DNA of 64,000 nt from Hydractinia symbiolongicarpus (Eukaryota > Cnidaria > Hydrozoa > Anthoathecata > Hydractiniidae). The notes under the pieces are model-generated. The model was not told the origin of the DNA and made no database searches. It saw only the letters and a program-made list of their open reading frames with translations. The stretch spans positions 10,232,001-10,296,000 of the forward strand of contig NC_079878.1 in NCBI RefSeq assembly GCF_029227915.1, in the 5' to 3' direction. The first letter of the stretch is position 1; every line of letters starts with the position of its first letter. The translations under genes were made by a program, and so were the position numbers. Shown here one piece after another: positions 34,575 to 47,060 of this stretch.

Positions 34575-35468
34575 TACCACATCAACATACTTAAAATTGT
34601 AGTGATGTTTACAGCTAATATGCAGAGAGTCTTGTCTTCTTCCTTGGTGTTTATTCTAAATTTATCCATCTCTTATAAAATGGTGGGAATTATGATCATC
34701 ATGGTCAGAGTGTTCACATTCCTTTTAAACACTAACTACAAAGGAAAGAAAGTTCTTTTGGAAGCTTTTCATGTGACTAAAAACTTCATGTTGAGGTTAT
34801 CGTTGCTGATCTCTGTTTTAATGTTTATGACTTTTACAGTTGTGAGAATGTTAGCAGACAGAAAGCCATTGCTTAATAGAAAGATCACAAGGAGAACCGC
34901 CATTACCATTTGTTACTGCATCTGACTTGTCGCTCTGGTTTTCGTCACTGGCTACTATTGCGTCATGAAATTAACTCTCACCGAGAAAGAAAAGAGGAAA
35001 TTTGAAACAATTCTGTATCCCCTTACAACTTATTTTGTCTCTTTCGCTTTTTGTTACTGCTATTGGAGTATCTATTCATTATTAAGAACGCAAAGAAAAA
35101 TAGGCAACAAATCGGACATAACATGGAAAACATTTCAAATGTTTTACCACCTAAATACAACAAACAGAAGCATCTCAAAATGTCGGACGACCAAAGAAAA
35201 GTTTTGCCCTTTGCTGTGTTGTCTGCCTGTGCCTTCATGGCTTGCTGGCTACCCTTATCTACATTTGCACTAATAAAAGCCAGCGGTGTGCTGGATGGCT
35301 GGAAACACACACTAGAAGCAGAGTATGTGTTTTTTACTTTGGCTTTTGTGAACTCCATATTGGAGCCATTTATCTACATGGTGATTTCCCATCATTGTAA
35401 AAAATATATTATTCAAATTATTTGACAGGAAATCAGAAGCAGAGACAATAAGAATAACATTATCTTAA
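34575..35468 (+). pseudogene. Rhodopsin-like GPCR pseudogene, paralogue of the 45-kb receptor
   Basis: Nearly every segment aligns with the intact receptor at 45074-46060, starting within TM1 (NILKIVVMF). The 5' end encoding the N-terminus and most of TM1 is missing. Disabling changes are a TGA at 34923-34925 within TM4, a frameshift near 35130-35165 in the third cytoplasmic loop and a second shift near 35420 in the tail. The TM2 aspartate is replaced by tyrosine (LNLSISYKM) and the TM7 motif reads ILEPFIY. Long stretches stay near identical, including the TM6 CWLP region, so inactivation is fairly recent or sequence exchange has occurred. Confidence 0.88.
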
Positions 35469-38400
35469 GCGCATGACTCGCCCAAATTTGAATGGTTAAT
35501 ACTTTTAGTCTTACTTTAAATGAAAAAGCATAAAAATGGGGTAAATTTACTTTGATAGAGTGACTTTTAGCTGAAGTTCTAAAAGAAAAAGGCCTCGCAG
35601 GAGAACGACACACCAATAGCCAGTGCAGGAGATTAAATATCAAACGGTTTTACTGAAGCGCTAAATCCAACCAGGACAGAGTATCCTACAATGGTAATTC
35701 TCTTGAATTGAATCTAAAATTACGTTCCGACTGCGTCGATGTATTCAAAAATCAAATATCTAAAAAATAAATAAATGCTACCTCGCCCCTAATTCTGCGA
35801 GGATTTAATTGGTCAATGTTTAACCGTCTAAGGTGAAGTTGGAAATTATGTATATAAATCTTTATAGAAATAAGTGACAATTAAAGGGCTATTTTGTACT
35901 ATATTTTATATTATACTATACGTTAGATGCCGCTATAATTGTTTGGTAAAAAAAATTATGTAAAGTGTTGTTTTCCTTACGCTTCTTCTTCTTGTACCAA
36001 ACAAGTTTATTGGAATTTTACGATTTCTTATTGAAATTAAAATCTTAGATTGTCTAGTTTAGAGCACAAGGTAATTATTAATCGTGGAATTCGCAATTTC
36101 CCATTTTAGTTCTTTAATTGACCACGCCAGAAAACTCTCTAAGCAAAAGGAATCACTTAAGCAATATGACGTAAAGAGAAATTGTTAGGAGGTAACCGGT
36201 CCCCTTTTGCTTGTGTACAGTAATGTATTTAGCTTTCCTGTCCGTCTTTTTCTTTTTCCTTTGCTTGTTGTTATGCGCATAAATTGTACCTTCGTCGCTT
36301 TTATACCAACTACTTAATAAAATATTTAACGTCTACATAATACTATTTGTAGTGCTGTAAATAAATTTTGGAACGGTACCTTCAATTGGAATTTTAAAAT
36401 GCTGGACGCCTGAACTATACACCTTTTTTTGCCAAAGAATATTTCAAATGTATCATTGATGGAATGTGTGCTTAGGCGCATTGATCTGCATAAGAAAGTC
36501 TCTTCTTCAAGGTTGTGCACACAGAACTTGCTATGTTGGCCAAACTTTATTCTGCAGTTAACCATTTCCGTAAAATTAATAATGCTGCTATTTTGACGAT
36601 GTAGTAACTGTCATCTGTATTTAAAATATTTTGATATTTTCAGTTCTTGGTCCCAGAATGATATTTGTCGTTTTGCAGAAAAATTTGTCACAGTGAACAA
36701 AAAATAGTAAACATGCTGGCGAGATTAAAATTCTGCATCTTTTGGTCCTACAAATATTGATTTGATTTAAAGTGGCTTACCAACAAATAACCTATATCGC
36801 AGAGGATTGTCTTTTCTAAAGTTACTTGATGAGGATATCATAGTGCGCAACAGTACGACAAAATTAAGTCCAAAATTTAGTTGATTGGTTGCCATGGTTA
36901 CCCGTTGCTAGGTAAAATAAGAGCAAAATATGACATTTTTCTGCTCAACGCTAAACCAAATAATTGAATAACATGCGTTTTTTACCGCGCCATTTTGGCC
37001 GCGTATGTTTCTCAAGGGTCACTTGTAGGGATTGAGTGAAACGCATTTTCGTAAGGCTGACTCGTCTCCCAGGCAACTGACGCAGTATTTCTTGGACGAA
37101 AAAAAGGCAAAAACATGGCGAAACTGGACCAGGTAATTGAAAGACAAAACTTCGACTTGAAAATCAATTTCAGTTAAGCACTAGGTAATACTAATGCTCG
37201 CATCCACAAAAAAATTGTAAAGCATGTGTGTTTAGATCTTGAGAATTCTTGCTTTCCGCGGATTCCGAATTTAAACGGCAAAAAACTTGTTTAAAGGTTA
37301 TTTTATGGACATTCTTGAATTTTGGATTGACAAAGGATGTACGGCAGCACTATTTTGACCTTAAAAGCACCAAATACCTAAGTCTAATTGACGATGAGTA
37401 AACTCTAACGATTTCACTTTGGATGGTGCTTCGTTAACACAGCTTTCTGACTGCATGTGGAACGACACATTTAATATTCAAAACTGCCATATATTGTCCT
37501 AGGAGGCCTTAAAGTATCATCCGGCTATTGCAAAGCATTAAACATCGAAAGAGGGGCAGGAAAGCTGTCTAAAAATGAGAAAATGGTTGCCATGGGCGTT
37601 GCTATGCACTTATATTTGCGATTGGTTGGTACCAGATTGCGCAATAAAAACCGAAATTTTTCATAAGCACTACTTGCCACGGTATTCTAAGATGAATTTG
37701 CTGTCAGAAAACAGGTAAAAGACAATTCTTGAAAATTAGACATTATTTGATGGTAAACCACCTTAACGAAAGTCGAGACTAAAGACTTAGCTACAAGAAA
37801 TTGCAACAGTGAACAAATTTAATTGCTAAACACAATATCATAAGATGAAATGTATCAGGCCAGCAATTCAATTTTCCAAAATTTAGACAGGAGGCTGAAT
37901 TCTTTAAATCGTACAGCTACAATAATTTTATTCTTATTATTTTTATCGAATATTTTTACAGGATAATCAGTCAGTTAAAAACAAATATGTTGGTACTGTT
38001 GTCAAAGAAGTCCTGCATAGTAAAATCTGAAAAAAAATATTTTAAAGTTACTTAAAAATATTTTCACAATATAGTTAAAACAAAATATAGTATTTCTTAA
38101 AAGTAACCATAACATTTTCACAAAGACCGCCATTTAAAGACATTTAAAAACATGAGTGCAATATCATTTTCGCATTACATTTACTACACTGGGAACATTT
38201 GCTCGAACACCATTTGAAATAATGTGAAGTTGTCTCGATTCCAGAGTCTGAATTCTAAGAGTTTATGTGTTATTCATACATGAAGTCATGAGGGTGCAGT
38301 AAGTCAACAGTGGTATGATCATAGAACGATAGATTGTGTTAGATGTGTAAGCGTCAATAAAGTATTGAATTCTTCTCACATTAATCTCAAGCAGCCGGAT

Positions 38401-39079
38401 GTTTTTTTCAACTTTAAAGATTTTTTTAAATTGCCGTGCTCTCGTGCCAGTGCTCTTGCTGTGTTTGAAGGCTAAAGTTGAATAAATTTATATGTTTTGA
38501 CCATGAATGTCTCACGTTCGTGCACTATTTCCTTTTACTAACAAATTAAATATTTATTCAAAATCCAAATAACCACACACGGTTATTTATTTTTCTCAAA
38601 ATTATTATGCACATTTTTTTAAAAGCAAGTGGATATTTAACCTATCACTGGAGCTAATTAAAATGTCTTGAACAACTCTAAACAACCAAAAGTTACCCAT
38701 GTTCTTCCAAGTATGCTAAATTCATGTCAATGTCAATTTATCAAACTTACCGAGACCAAATAATTATTTAGATTTATTTAGTTCAAATTGAAAAAACTGA
38801 GCTGCTCTATGGTAAAAATGATTAAGTTAGCTAGACGTTGTAAGAGTCAAAAGTAAGTATTGTTTTAAAACCGTATCTTGGAAATTAAATTGTTGCTGGC
38901 ATGAAATAATGGTTATACTAAAAGTTGCTTAGTTGGTTTTTTTTATTTCAGTGCAGATGTTAAAAAAGTTATTTGATCTCAATGTTATAGTTAAAAACTT
39001 TTTCAATCTTAGCAACTCAGTCATTAAGTGCTGAGGCCAATGAGCAATCTTAGATGCTCTTGTAGCGATTAGCTTTCTT
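35469..39079. other. Gene-free interval
   Basis: No open frame with a recognised domain. Short frames (for example 36326-36565 minus) look accidental. Motifs gttgccatggttacccgttg (36890-36909) and gttgccatgggcgttgc (37587-37603) look like relics of a short repeat. Confidence 0.5.
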
Positions 39080-40560
39080 TTATAGACTATAATCTCTATG
39101 ATAATACGGAGAGTGTGTCTGCCTGTGACAGGCAAAGTTGATGTGTTCACTTTCCTTTGATGTTGCCGAAAAAGTTATGTCTAATACGTTAAATTTTCTG
39201 ACGTTACGGTGCGACGTCACTAACACTACTTTAACGTCAATATCTATATAACTAGTCGATAAGGCCCGTGGAAAAAACCACTTAGGCAAGATAACAGAGA
39301 AAAACAACCATCATTTAGATTTTGCAGACATCAGCAGAGACCTGTGAAAACCCCCCAAAAATTTTTCAGAAATATGTATACCTGTTGCCTTCATCGTATA
39401 GATCTTGAAATGCTGATCAAGAAAATGTATATGATCATGTATCTTTGACAAACGGTTGCAGAGATATCAAGGTTTAAAGGTTTTTTGATGACGCCATCAA
39501 ACCGTCCATTCCGAAACGGATTTGGGGACCCAGGTTTGAAAAACTTACCCAAATTGGTCCCAGGTTGTCCCTAGTTACCCACGCGGTGAAAAAACATTGA
39601 CGTCACCACCTCGTTTCCAAGTTATTTGGCCTCAAAGTTTTAAGTGCATTGTAATGGCTTCACTAATCTTAATTAACTTTCCTTTGACGTCAATTCTATT
39701 TTATCGGTAAAGTTTGGTAAATTACAGAACAATTTTATAGGCGATGTTTTATAGAATTTGTTAAAGAAAATTTTGAAGAATGTAATCCCCTTTGCAAAAG
39801 TGACAGACAGACACACGGAATTAGCGTATTATTATAGAGACTAGTCGATAAAGACCCGTGCAGAAACTTAGGCAATAAGACATTGAAAATGTTGGTTTGC
39901 TGTCGTCAGCATTGCAAATCCAAAAAAAAAAATTGGCGAAATTTAGTTTATTCGTTGCCTGTAACGTGTAGAGGTTGAAACGCTGATCAAAATAATATAG
40001 GATCATAACTTTTCTACGAACAACAAAAGACATAAAAGGGTTTTAAAATTTTGCTGACGTCACCAATGGACCGTTAAAACGCAAAAAAAAAAATTTTCAG
40101 AAATTTATATCCCTGTTACCTTCATCGTATAGACCTTGAAACGATGATCAAGAAAATGTATAGGATCATATATCTTTGACAAACGGTTGCAGAGATATTA
40201 GGGTTTAAAGATTTTTTGATGACGTCATCAACCCGTCCATTCCAAACCGGATTCGGTGACCCAGGTTTGGGAAACTTACCCAAATTGGTCCAAGGTGGTC
40301 CCTAGTTACCCACGCGGTGAAAAATCATTGACGTCTCCCACTCGTTTTCAAGTTATTTAGCCTCAAAGTTTTAGGTGCACTGTAATGGCTTCATTAATTT
40401 AATATTGGATATTGACGTTAAAGTGGTGTTATTGACGTCGCGCCGTAATGTCTGAATATTTACCATATTAGACATGCATTTTTCGGCAATATCAAAGGAA
40501 AATGAAGACATCCACTTTGCCTGTCACAGAGACACGGAACTGGCGTATTATTATAGAGAT
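39080..40560 (+). repeat. R1 cluster: one inverted end plus two tandem full copies
   Basis: 39080-39245 is an inverted R1 end (tctctatgataatacgg, then gcctgtgacaggcaaag). 39243-39835 and 39836-40560 are two head-to-tail copies. Each runs from actagtcgataa.g.cccgtg through aacccgtccattcc, ttacccaaattggtcc and ttacccacgcggtgaaaaa to gcgtattattatagaga. The junction shares the terminal motif, so one copy's end serves as the next copy's start. No coding capacity; open frames here are shadows. Confidence 0.8.
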
Positions 40561-40825
40561 AATACGCTTGTGTGAATAACCATGTGAGTCCACGACACGC
40601 AAAGTACAGGTCACTTTCTTACGACGTGGCGTTACGCTAAAATTTACCAAGTTAAAAAAACCGGAAATCAGGGGTTACTATTTAAATATTTAATTCACTT
40701 TTCTTATTACTTTGAAAAATAAAACTCTTTTTCTTTATTTTATTAAAAATTATTTTTATTTTAATTTTAAATGTTTTTATTTGTTTTTTTTTTGTTTTAA
40801 AAGCCCGGTTGGTCGTTATAGATAG
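40561..40825. other. Short spacer after R1 cluster, no gene
   Basis: AT-rich spacer with tttatttt runs. It leads into the hairpin at 40826-40872. Confidence 0.4.
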
Positions 40826-40872
40826 AATAATTTAATTTTACCCCCGGTTTACCGGGGTAAAATTAAATTATT
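40826..40872. repeat. Strong hairpin (21 bp, one bulge, 4-nt loop)
   Basis: aataatttaattttacccccgg at 40826-40847 pairs with ccggggtaaaattaaattatt at 40852-40872 around ttta, with one extra C in the left arm. It is isolated from any gene I can support. It could be a terminal palindrome of a degraded element. Confidence 0.8.
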
Positions 40873-42239
40873 ATTAAATTATTATTATTATTAAATTAAA
40901 TGTGCGCGTTGTTTCTCACGGAAACAAAGTTTATCAACTGAAAAAAGAAAGTTGTCTCTTTTTCAAAGTAATCCTGAAAAAAGTTATTTCAAACAATGTT
41001 TACTCATCATGAGGTTAGATTAAATCTTTTTTGTTTCTTCTATCATTTTTGTGTTCTGGGACCGAGGTTGCTTTCTTTTCGAAAAAACAACTATCGAATT
41101 CGAACGATAATTCGAATCTAAAATGCAAAAAACAAAACTATTGTTGTAGAGCGGCTGTTGTTTTCGAGCGAGAATAAAAAAGGTTTATGTTGTTGTCAGA
41201 AATATTTGTTATAAAAAAGAAAAACGTACGATGATAAAACGTCAAAAAGTGGAAATGTATCAGACAATTGTAGCTAGCTATACATTTTAAATTTGTATTC
41301 TTTGGGATGAAGCGAAGTTTAGTAATCGAAATAAAAAACTTATTGAACTTTTATCCAGAGAACACTAGCTAGCGGCCTACTGAAAAAGCGAAAGAAAAGG
41401 TGTGTTGTTTAGATTATCTGGTGGAGAAATTAATCTAGGAGAAAAAAGATTTTTAATCCGTTTACACTTATGGAGCTAAACTTTCCCTTAAGTATGAAGT
41501 TAAATATGTTTTGTCTTGAGCATTTTCTTTTTTGTAAGAATATACTCAGGTTCAATAAAAAAATCTGAAGATTATGTCCAACTTGTTTGTTCTAAATATA
41601 AAAAAGATTTGCCGATAGTTAACAACTTATAGCAAGTTTTATTTTATTAAGGCATTATTTATTTTAGGACATTATCAAACGAACTGCACTTTTTGTGTCC
41701 CACCAATGACCGTTCCATGTAGTAGAAATTGCCATTAGCTAGCTATAGTAACTTATAGCAGGCTTTATTTTTGAAGGCATTGTATATTTTCAGGCCATAG
41801 TTATGCTAAGAACATATTGAGAATAATGAGGATAGCATTTGTCAAAAAAGTTAAGAACATCGAGGCTAAAACTAAAACACACTATTGTTATAAAAACAGC
41901 ATGTATATCCTAGAGAAGAATTTACATCAACTGTAAATGTAATTTTTCCGTTGTTACTGTTTTTAACACTACAGATTGTGTGACTCAGTGTTGATGTAGT
42001 TATAAAAAACCTAAACCTAAATCCTAAACTTAAATCAATGTTTACATCTGTTACGTCACGATCGTTTGAAATATATTCGATTCTTAAATTCGAAAACGCT
42101 GCATTGTTATCTTCTTTGATTTTCTTGATTATAAGTTTGGGTCTGTAAGGCAAACTGTTCTTTTAATATTTTGGATTGAAATATTTCGGTAGATATACAA
42201 TATACCAAGTTTTTACATTTCTCTTTTATGTGTTTTTAA
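40873..42239. other. Gene-free interval
   Basis: Non-coding. A 93-codon minus frame at 41872-42153 has no recognised domain. Near 41055 the words ctgggaccgaggttgc recall the hairpin arms of the 42-43-kb duplication. Confidence 0.45.
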
Positions 42240-43495
42240 CTATTATTTTTTTATATTGTAAGTATAACTTTGGAAGGTTTGCCGTATGCAATAGACTGAA
42301 TAGCTGATTTTGTATGACTTGACGAAAAATGTTGGATTTTTTTGTAATGTTTTGTATACGTTTTTTCCCTGATGTACTTCTAGAATGGCAAAGCAAGTAT
42401 ATAGTTTAACGTATTCCGCTTTTTTATTTTTTTTTATTTTCATTTTTACTTTAAAATATATTTTTTTTTTGTTGCACGTGCTTATATTTTTAGACGTTTT
42501 GTTTCGGCGGTTATAAACATAGAATAATGCAGATTGTGAGCAACCTCCATCTCAGGCTTTTTTTCTCTTTTTGCCATCCCGTTATAAAAGAGACAAAGAG
42601 CCCGGGGTCGAGGTTGTAATGTGAGTTTTGATAATTCAAATTACTGTGTTGTATGTTTTTGTCTTTTATCTCTTACATCGGTATAATGAGAGATTCAATG
42701 GATTCTTCCACGGGAATTCAGATAACTGTTAATTTCTTATATTTTGTGTAAAACTTTGAAAGGGTTGCTGTATGCAATAGACAGAATATCTGATTTTGGT
42801 ATGACGTGTTACAAACTGTACAGTGTGAAAATTTTGTAATAACTTTTTTTGTATAACTTGGGAAAATATGTTGGATTTTTTAAATGTCTGATATACTTTT
42901 TTCCCTGGTGTACCTATGGCAAGGCAAAGCAAGTATAAATTTTAGCCCATTTCGGCTTTGATTTTATTGGACATTTTGCATTTTGCTTTTTTTATTTTCT
43001 TTTGTTGCACCTGCTTATATTTTCAACGTTTTGGTTTCAACGGGTATAAATATAAAGTAATGTAGACTGTGAGCAACCTCGATCCCAGGGCTTTTTCTCT
43101 CTCTTTTCCGTCCCGTTACAAAAAATAGACAAAGGGCTGAGGTTGGATTGCAAGTTTTAAAAATTCAAATTACCATGCTGTATGTTTTTGTTTGGTATCC
43201 CTTACACGCATTTCATGGAGACATTTAGTGAGATGTATTTTAAAATGCGATGGTAAAATTCTTTCCGAATAATTTTCGCATTGTCAGAGGGTCAGAGCAA
43301 GAAATTTTAGACGATTTAGATTATAAATATCACATATATACCGCAGTTGTTAAACAGCTTCATTTTTTCGGTCATTTATATAATAATACAGATTGTAAGA
43401 TTCGCACTGTTGTATTGTTTGCTTTTTGATGGTATATCTGTTCTATGAATTACATGAGAAATACAGTGGATTCTTCCACGGGAACTCGGCTACTA
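42240..43495. repeat. Tandem duplication of a near-500-bp unit, plus partial third copy
   Basis: Units 42240-42725 and 42729-43215 align from taactttg.aagg.ttgc.gtatgcaatag through ttttgttgcac.tgcttatatttt to caaattac. A third partial unit ends with the same aatacagtggattcttccacggga phrase (about 43460-43486 versus 42692-42720). Each unit contains an inverted pair (gcaacctc.atc.caggcttttt with gacaaag.gc..ggtcgaggttg) able to form a hairpin of about 70 nt around ccgttacaaaa. No coding frame. Confidence 0.7.
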
Positions 43496-44062
43496 CTATA
43501 TATTAAGTTAATGAAGCCATTATAGTGCACCTAAAATTTAAAGCCAAGTAACTTGGAAACGAGGTGATGACGTCAATGATTTTACACTGCGTGGGTAACT
43601 AAGGACCACCTGTGCGTAAGTTTCTCAAACCTGTGTCCCCGAATCCGTTTTGGAATGGACGGGTTGATGACGTCATTAAAAAACCTTCAAACCCCCAATA
43701 TCTCTGCAATTGTTTGTCAAAAGTACATAATCCTATACATTTTCTTAATCAGCGTTTCAAGATCTATACTATGAAGGCAACAGGTATACAAATTTCTAAA
43801 AAAATTTGTACTTTGTGGAGACGTTGCTGACGTCAGCAAAATTTCTAAAACCGCATGTCTCATTAACCGCTCATCAAAAGCACATTATCGTATACATTTT
43901 CTCGATCAGCGCTTTAACCTCTACACAATGGATGCAACATGGAAACAAGTTTCTCAAATTATTTTTTTGTATATGCACTGCTGAAGTCAGCAAAAAGACT
44001 CAAACAACATTTTTTCTATTGCCTTCTGCCTAAGTGGATTTCTTCGCGGGCCTTGTGGACTA
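43490..44062 (-). repeat. R1 repeat, inverted copy
   Basis: Runs in the opposite orientation to the 39-40-kb cluster (cgtgggtaactaaggaccacc, then gaatggacgggttgatgacg, ending in the complement of the cccgtg/tagtc start at 44050-44062). The open frames 43612-44033 belong to it and are not genes. Confidence 0.78.
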
Positions 44063-45073
44063 GTGTGATATATAATGCGAATACAACCATTATTAGAACT
44101 TGTTGAATTATTTTTGCACTATTTAATGCCTAATCTGTATAAAAAAACCAAGTTTTAACTCAGCTTATCCCTCACAAGTAAATCATATAAACAATTATAT
44201 AATGTTCGTCATAAAATGTTGAGAAAGTAAATAAAAATAAATGTTTAAAGGAGAAAGCAAAATCATCTTAAAATTCTTCAACAGCTCTTTATGATAGATA
44301 ACTCCTAGATGTGTTCGGATTAAAGTTGTTTGTTTTTTATATACACAACAATTGATGTTCACATCAGTGCGTTAATTAATCTATAGTCTCGGACATATTA
44401 TACTGCAAAAGAACAACCAAATTCTAATATAACACGACAATCGATTATTTGAATGCTTATATGTAGGACACGTGCAGTTACGGATTTATCAATTAAGATC
44501 TAAAAAGATCTGGTTAATCGGAAATAAAAGTCGAAAGGGAAGAACGAAAAGTTAGAATAAAACTCCAAAAGATTTTCCACATCTTACATATTTATTAAAG
44601 TGCGGTAAATCTTCGTAAACAGTTTCTCTTAGATCAATTAGTTCAAAATTTAAACAGTTCTGATTTTTGCACACTAACCTTACCTATTTTTTACCTTTAC
44701 GATGGTTTAGTGGATTGTTAAAAAATGTGGATATTGTATAACTGTGGTCAACGCCTTTTTTACGTTGTTTACCGGCTTCACACACCTGCAAAAGTTAAAC
44801 TCCGTCGTTGCGTTAGTTTTAGATACATTTTTTACTCAAATCATTTTATTTCTCTATGCATTCCTAAGAAAAACGTGACTTCAAGAATCACCTGTTTCTC
44901 ACAGGAAAATTAGCTAATAAAAAACAGTTTATATATTTTATATTGAAATTCTATTTTCAGGCTTTTGTTTTTTGATTACAGTATTTAGGAAAAAACGAAA
45001 ATTCTCACACATTATTGTTATTAATATAGTTAAAGGAGGAGTGGAAAAGTAGTAAATGCAACTTTAGATAAAG
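44063..45073. other. Upstream region of the intact GPCR
   Basis: AT-rich, no upstream coding exon detected. The receptor may be transcribed from here, but no promoter element can be assigned with confidence. Confidence 0.45.
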
Positions 45074-46060
45074 TTGCACAGCTTCAACATGAAGCTTAAT
45101 GCTATTATTTTTACCTACATCAGTCCAGTAAATGCAGCATTGATAATAATATTAAACATACTTGAGATTGTAGTGATGTTCAAGACTAATATGCAGAGGG
45201 TCTTGTCTCCTTCTTTGGTGTTTATTCTAAATCTATCCATCTCTGATATAATGGTTGGTTTTATGATCATCATGGTTAAAGTGTTTGCATTTCTTTTAAA
45301 AACAAACTACAAAGGAAATAAAGTTCTTTTGGAAGCCCTTCATGTGACTAAAAACTTCATGTTGAGGTTGTCATTGCTGCTCTCAGTTTTAAATCTTATG
45401 ACTTTTACAGTTGTGAGAATGCTTGCAGCGAGAAAGCCATTGCTTTATAGAAAGATCACAAGGAGAATTGCCATTAACATTTGTTACTGCATCTGGCTTG
45501 TCGCTCTAGTTTTTGTCACTGGTTACTATTGTGCCATGAAGTTTACCCTAACAGTAAAGGAACATAACAAATTTGAAACCATTTTGTTTCCCCTGTCAAC
45601 GTACGTGGTATCTCTTGGTTTTTGTTACTGCTATTGGAGCATATATGCATCAATAAGAGAGCAAAAAAGAAAAGTTGCCAAAACAGACATAACCTGGACA
45701 AATCTATCGGAACCATCAACATCTAATTGGGTAAAGGAGAAGAAATCAAAACAGAAAAAAAACAAAATGTCAGATAACGAAAGGAAAGTTCTGCAAATTG
45801 CTGCTTTGTCCGTCTGTGCCTTTATGGCTTGCTGGCTACCCTTATCTACATTTGCACTAATAAAAGCCAGCGGTGCGCTGGATGGCTGGAAATACGCACT
45901 GGACGTGGAGTATGTGTTTTTTAGTTTGGCTTTTGTGAACTCCATATTGGATCCATTTATCTACATGGTGATTTCCCATGATTGCAAGAAATATATTGCC
46001 AAGTTATTCAAGAGAGAACCCGACACAGAAACAATAACCATAACACTCTGTTCATTATAA
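45074..46060 (+). CDS. Rhodopsin-like (class A) G-protein-coupled receptor, intronless
   Basis: 328 residues, ending TAA at 46058-46060. Seven hydrophobic segments fall at about residues 12-36, 44-72, 90-112, 133-155, 173-195, 237-259 and 270-292. Class A landmarks are LNLSISD (TM2 aspartate), W in CIWLVALVF (TM4), CWLPLSTF (TM6 CWxP) and NSILDPFIY (TM7, with Asp for Asn in NPxxY, common in class A). TM3 ends TVVRMLAARKPL, so the DRY motif is reduced to VRM, and no cysteine is seen at the TM3 start to pair with the loop cysteine in GYYCAMKF. The N-terminus is very short. The third loop is Lys-rich. The ligand is unknown. I read it as a lineage-specific cnidarian receptor. An alternative start at 45089 (MKLNAII) is possible. 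Confidence 0.9.
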   Translation: MHSFNMKLNAIIFTYISPVNAALIIILNILEIVVMFKTNMQRVLSPSLVFILNLSISDIMVGFMIIMVKVFAFLLKTNYKGNKVLLEALHVTKNFMLRLSLLLSVLNLMTFTVVRMLAARKPLLYRKITRRIAINICYCIWLVALVFVTGYYCAMKFTLTVKEHNKFETILFPLSTYVVSLGFCYCYWSIYASIREQKRKVAKTDITWTNLSEPSTSNWVKEKKSKQKKNKMSDNERKVLQIAALSVCAFMACWLPLSTFALIKASGALDGWKYALDVEYVFFSLAFVNSILDPFIYMVISHDCKKYIAKLFKREPDTETITITLCSL

Positions 46061-46070
46061 ATAAATAAAA
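46060..46070 (+). promoter_or_regulatory. Polyadenylation signal of the GPCR
   Basis: Two overlapping AATAAA hexamers directly follow the stop codon (aataaataaaa). Such close spacing implies a very short 3' UTR if used. Confidence 0.5.
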
Positions 46071-46497
46071 AGCAAAACAAAATTATTTTTTCTCAAAAAT
46101 CCAAGCTGAAACAGTTTCGTTAAAATGCCATTGTACTGCTTAAATACAAAAACTAAAGTTATGAAATATTTATTAATTAATAAAATAACACTTAAATACT
46201 GGACGAATCGTTTGTTTGACTTTGGAGTGAGAAACTTTCCGTATGCTAAAGCATTTAATATGAATGTATCTTATCGTAAATGGGCTATATTATATTAATT
46301 AATACACACTGTTATTATTGTGTTAAGTACAAAATATATAATTATAGTACATCTCAAATATAAATAAATAATATATAATATTATCTGCATCCAATTTGAA
46401 ATATTTACTTCTTGTTTCTTCAACCAAATTATTATAGGTTTCTTAAAGAAATAATTTAAGAACGCGTACCTATTCCGTTTCTTGCGATGTCATTGTA
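46071..46497. other. 3' flank of GPCR, no gene
   Basis: AT-rich sequence with ataatatata runs. Nothing else seen. Confidence 0.45.
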
Positions 46498-47060
46498 TCT
46501 CTATAATAATAGCTGTATTCTATCTGTCTGTCTGCAAAAAACACGTCGTGCAGCGGGCTCACGACATAGCGTGTAATTTAAAGGCGGACGACCCCGTTCG
46601 CCCGTCAAAAAACAATAAAATTTGATTCCTGCCTGTTTAACTTAATAACCACATCCTGGCAAAGTGAAAGCACAGGTGGTCTTTCTTCCGATAAAAATTA
46701 AAGAATAATATATATTTTTGATGTTTAAACTTTTAGAAGCCGCTTATACACGATCAAATTTTATATGACATATGATATATGATCATATAAACCTCCTGCT
46801 TGTCTCATCATATGCAATGGTGTTACACGATTATATGTTGTGCATCAAATTTTAATTTCCCATTCTTTTTCTTTAACATTTGCGACGAGTACTTGCGCGG
46901 CTGCTGTAATAATTGCAGTTGTCTCAAAAAATTTTCATCATATAATGTATATTAAACGATCATCGTGTACGCGTTGCACGACACTTTTCTTGCGGACAAA
47001 CGAACAGAATACGGGTATTATTATAGAGACTAGTCGTTAACCCACGGGGTCGTCCGTCCA
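46498..47060. mobile_element. R2 short inverted-repeat element
   Basis: The left terminus, tctctataataatagctgta then tctgtctgtctgcaaaaaac, then cgtcgtgcagcg, is inverted at the right end (cgttgcacgacacttttctt, gcggacaaacgaacagaata, ending tattattatagaga at 47026). This gives an element of about 530 bp with arms near 60 bp. Directly after it starts a fragment of the next unit (ctagtcgttaacccac). The terminal motif is the same as in R1, so both belong to one superfamily. Confidence 0.75.

Noticed and set aside
36885-36915. X-box (RFX) site gttgccatggttac
   Set aside because: The second half-site deviates from the consensus, and no gene lies nearby.
41872-42153. 93-codon minus-strand open frame
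   Set aside because: No domain recognised, and no neighbouring exon or splice signal supports it.
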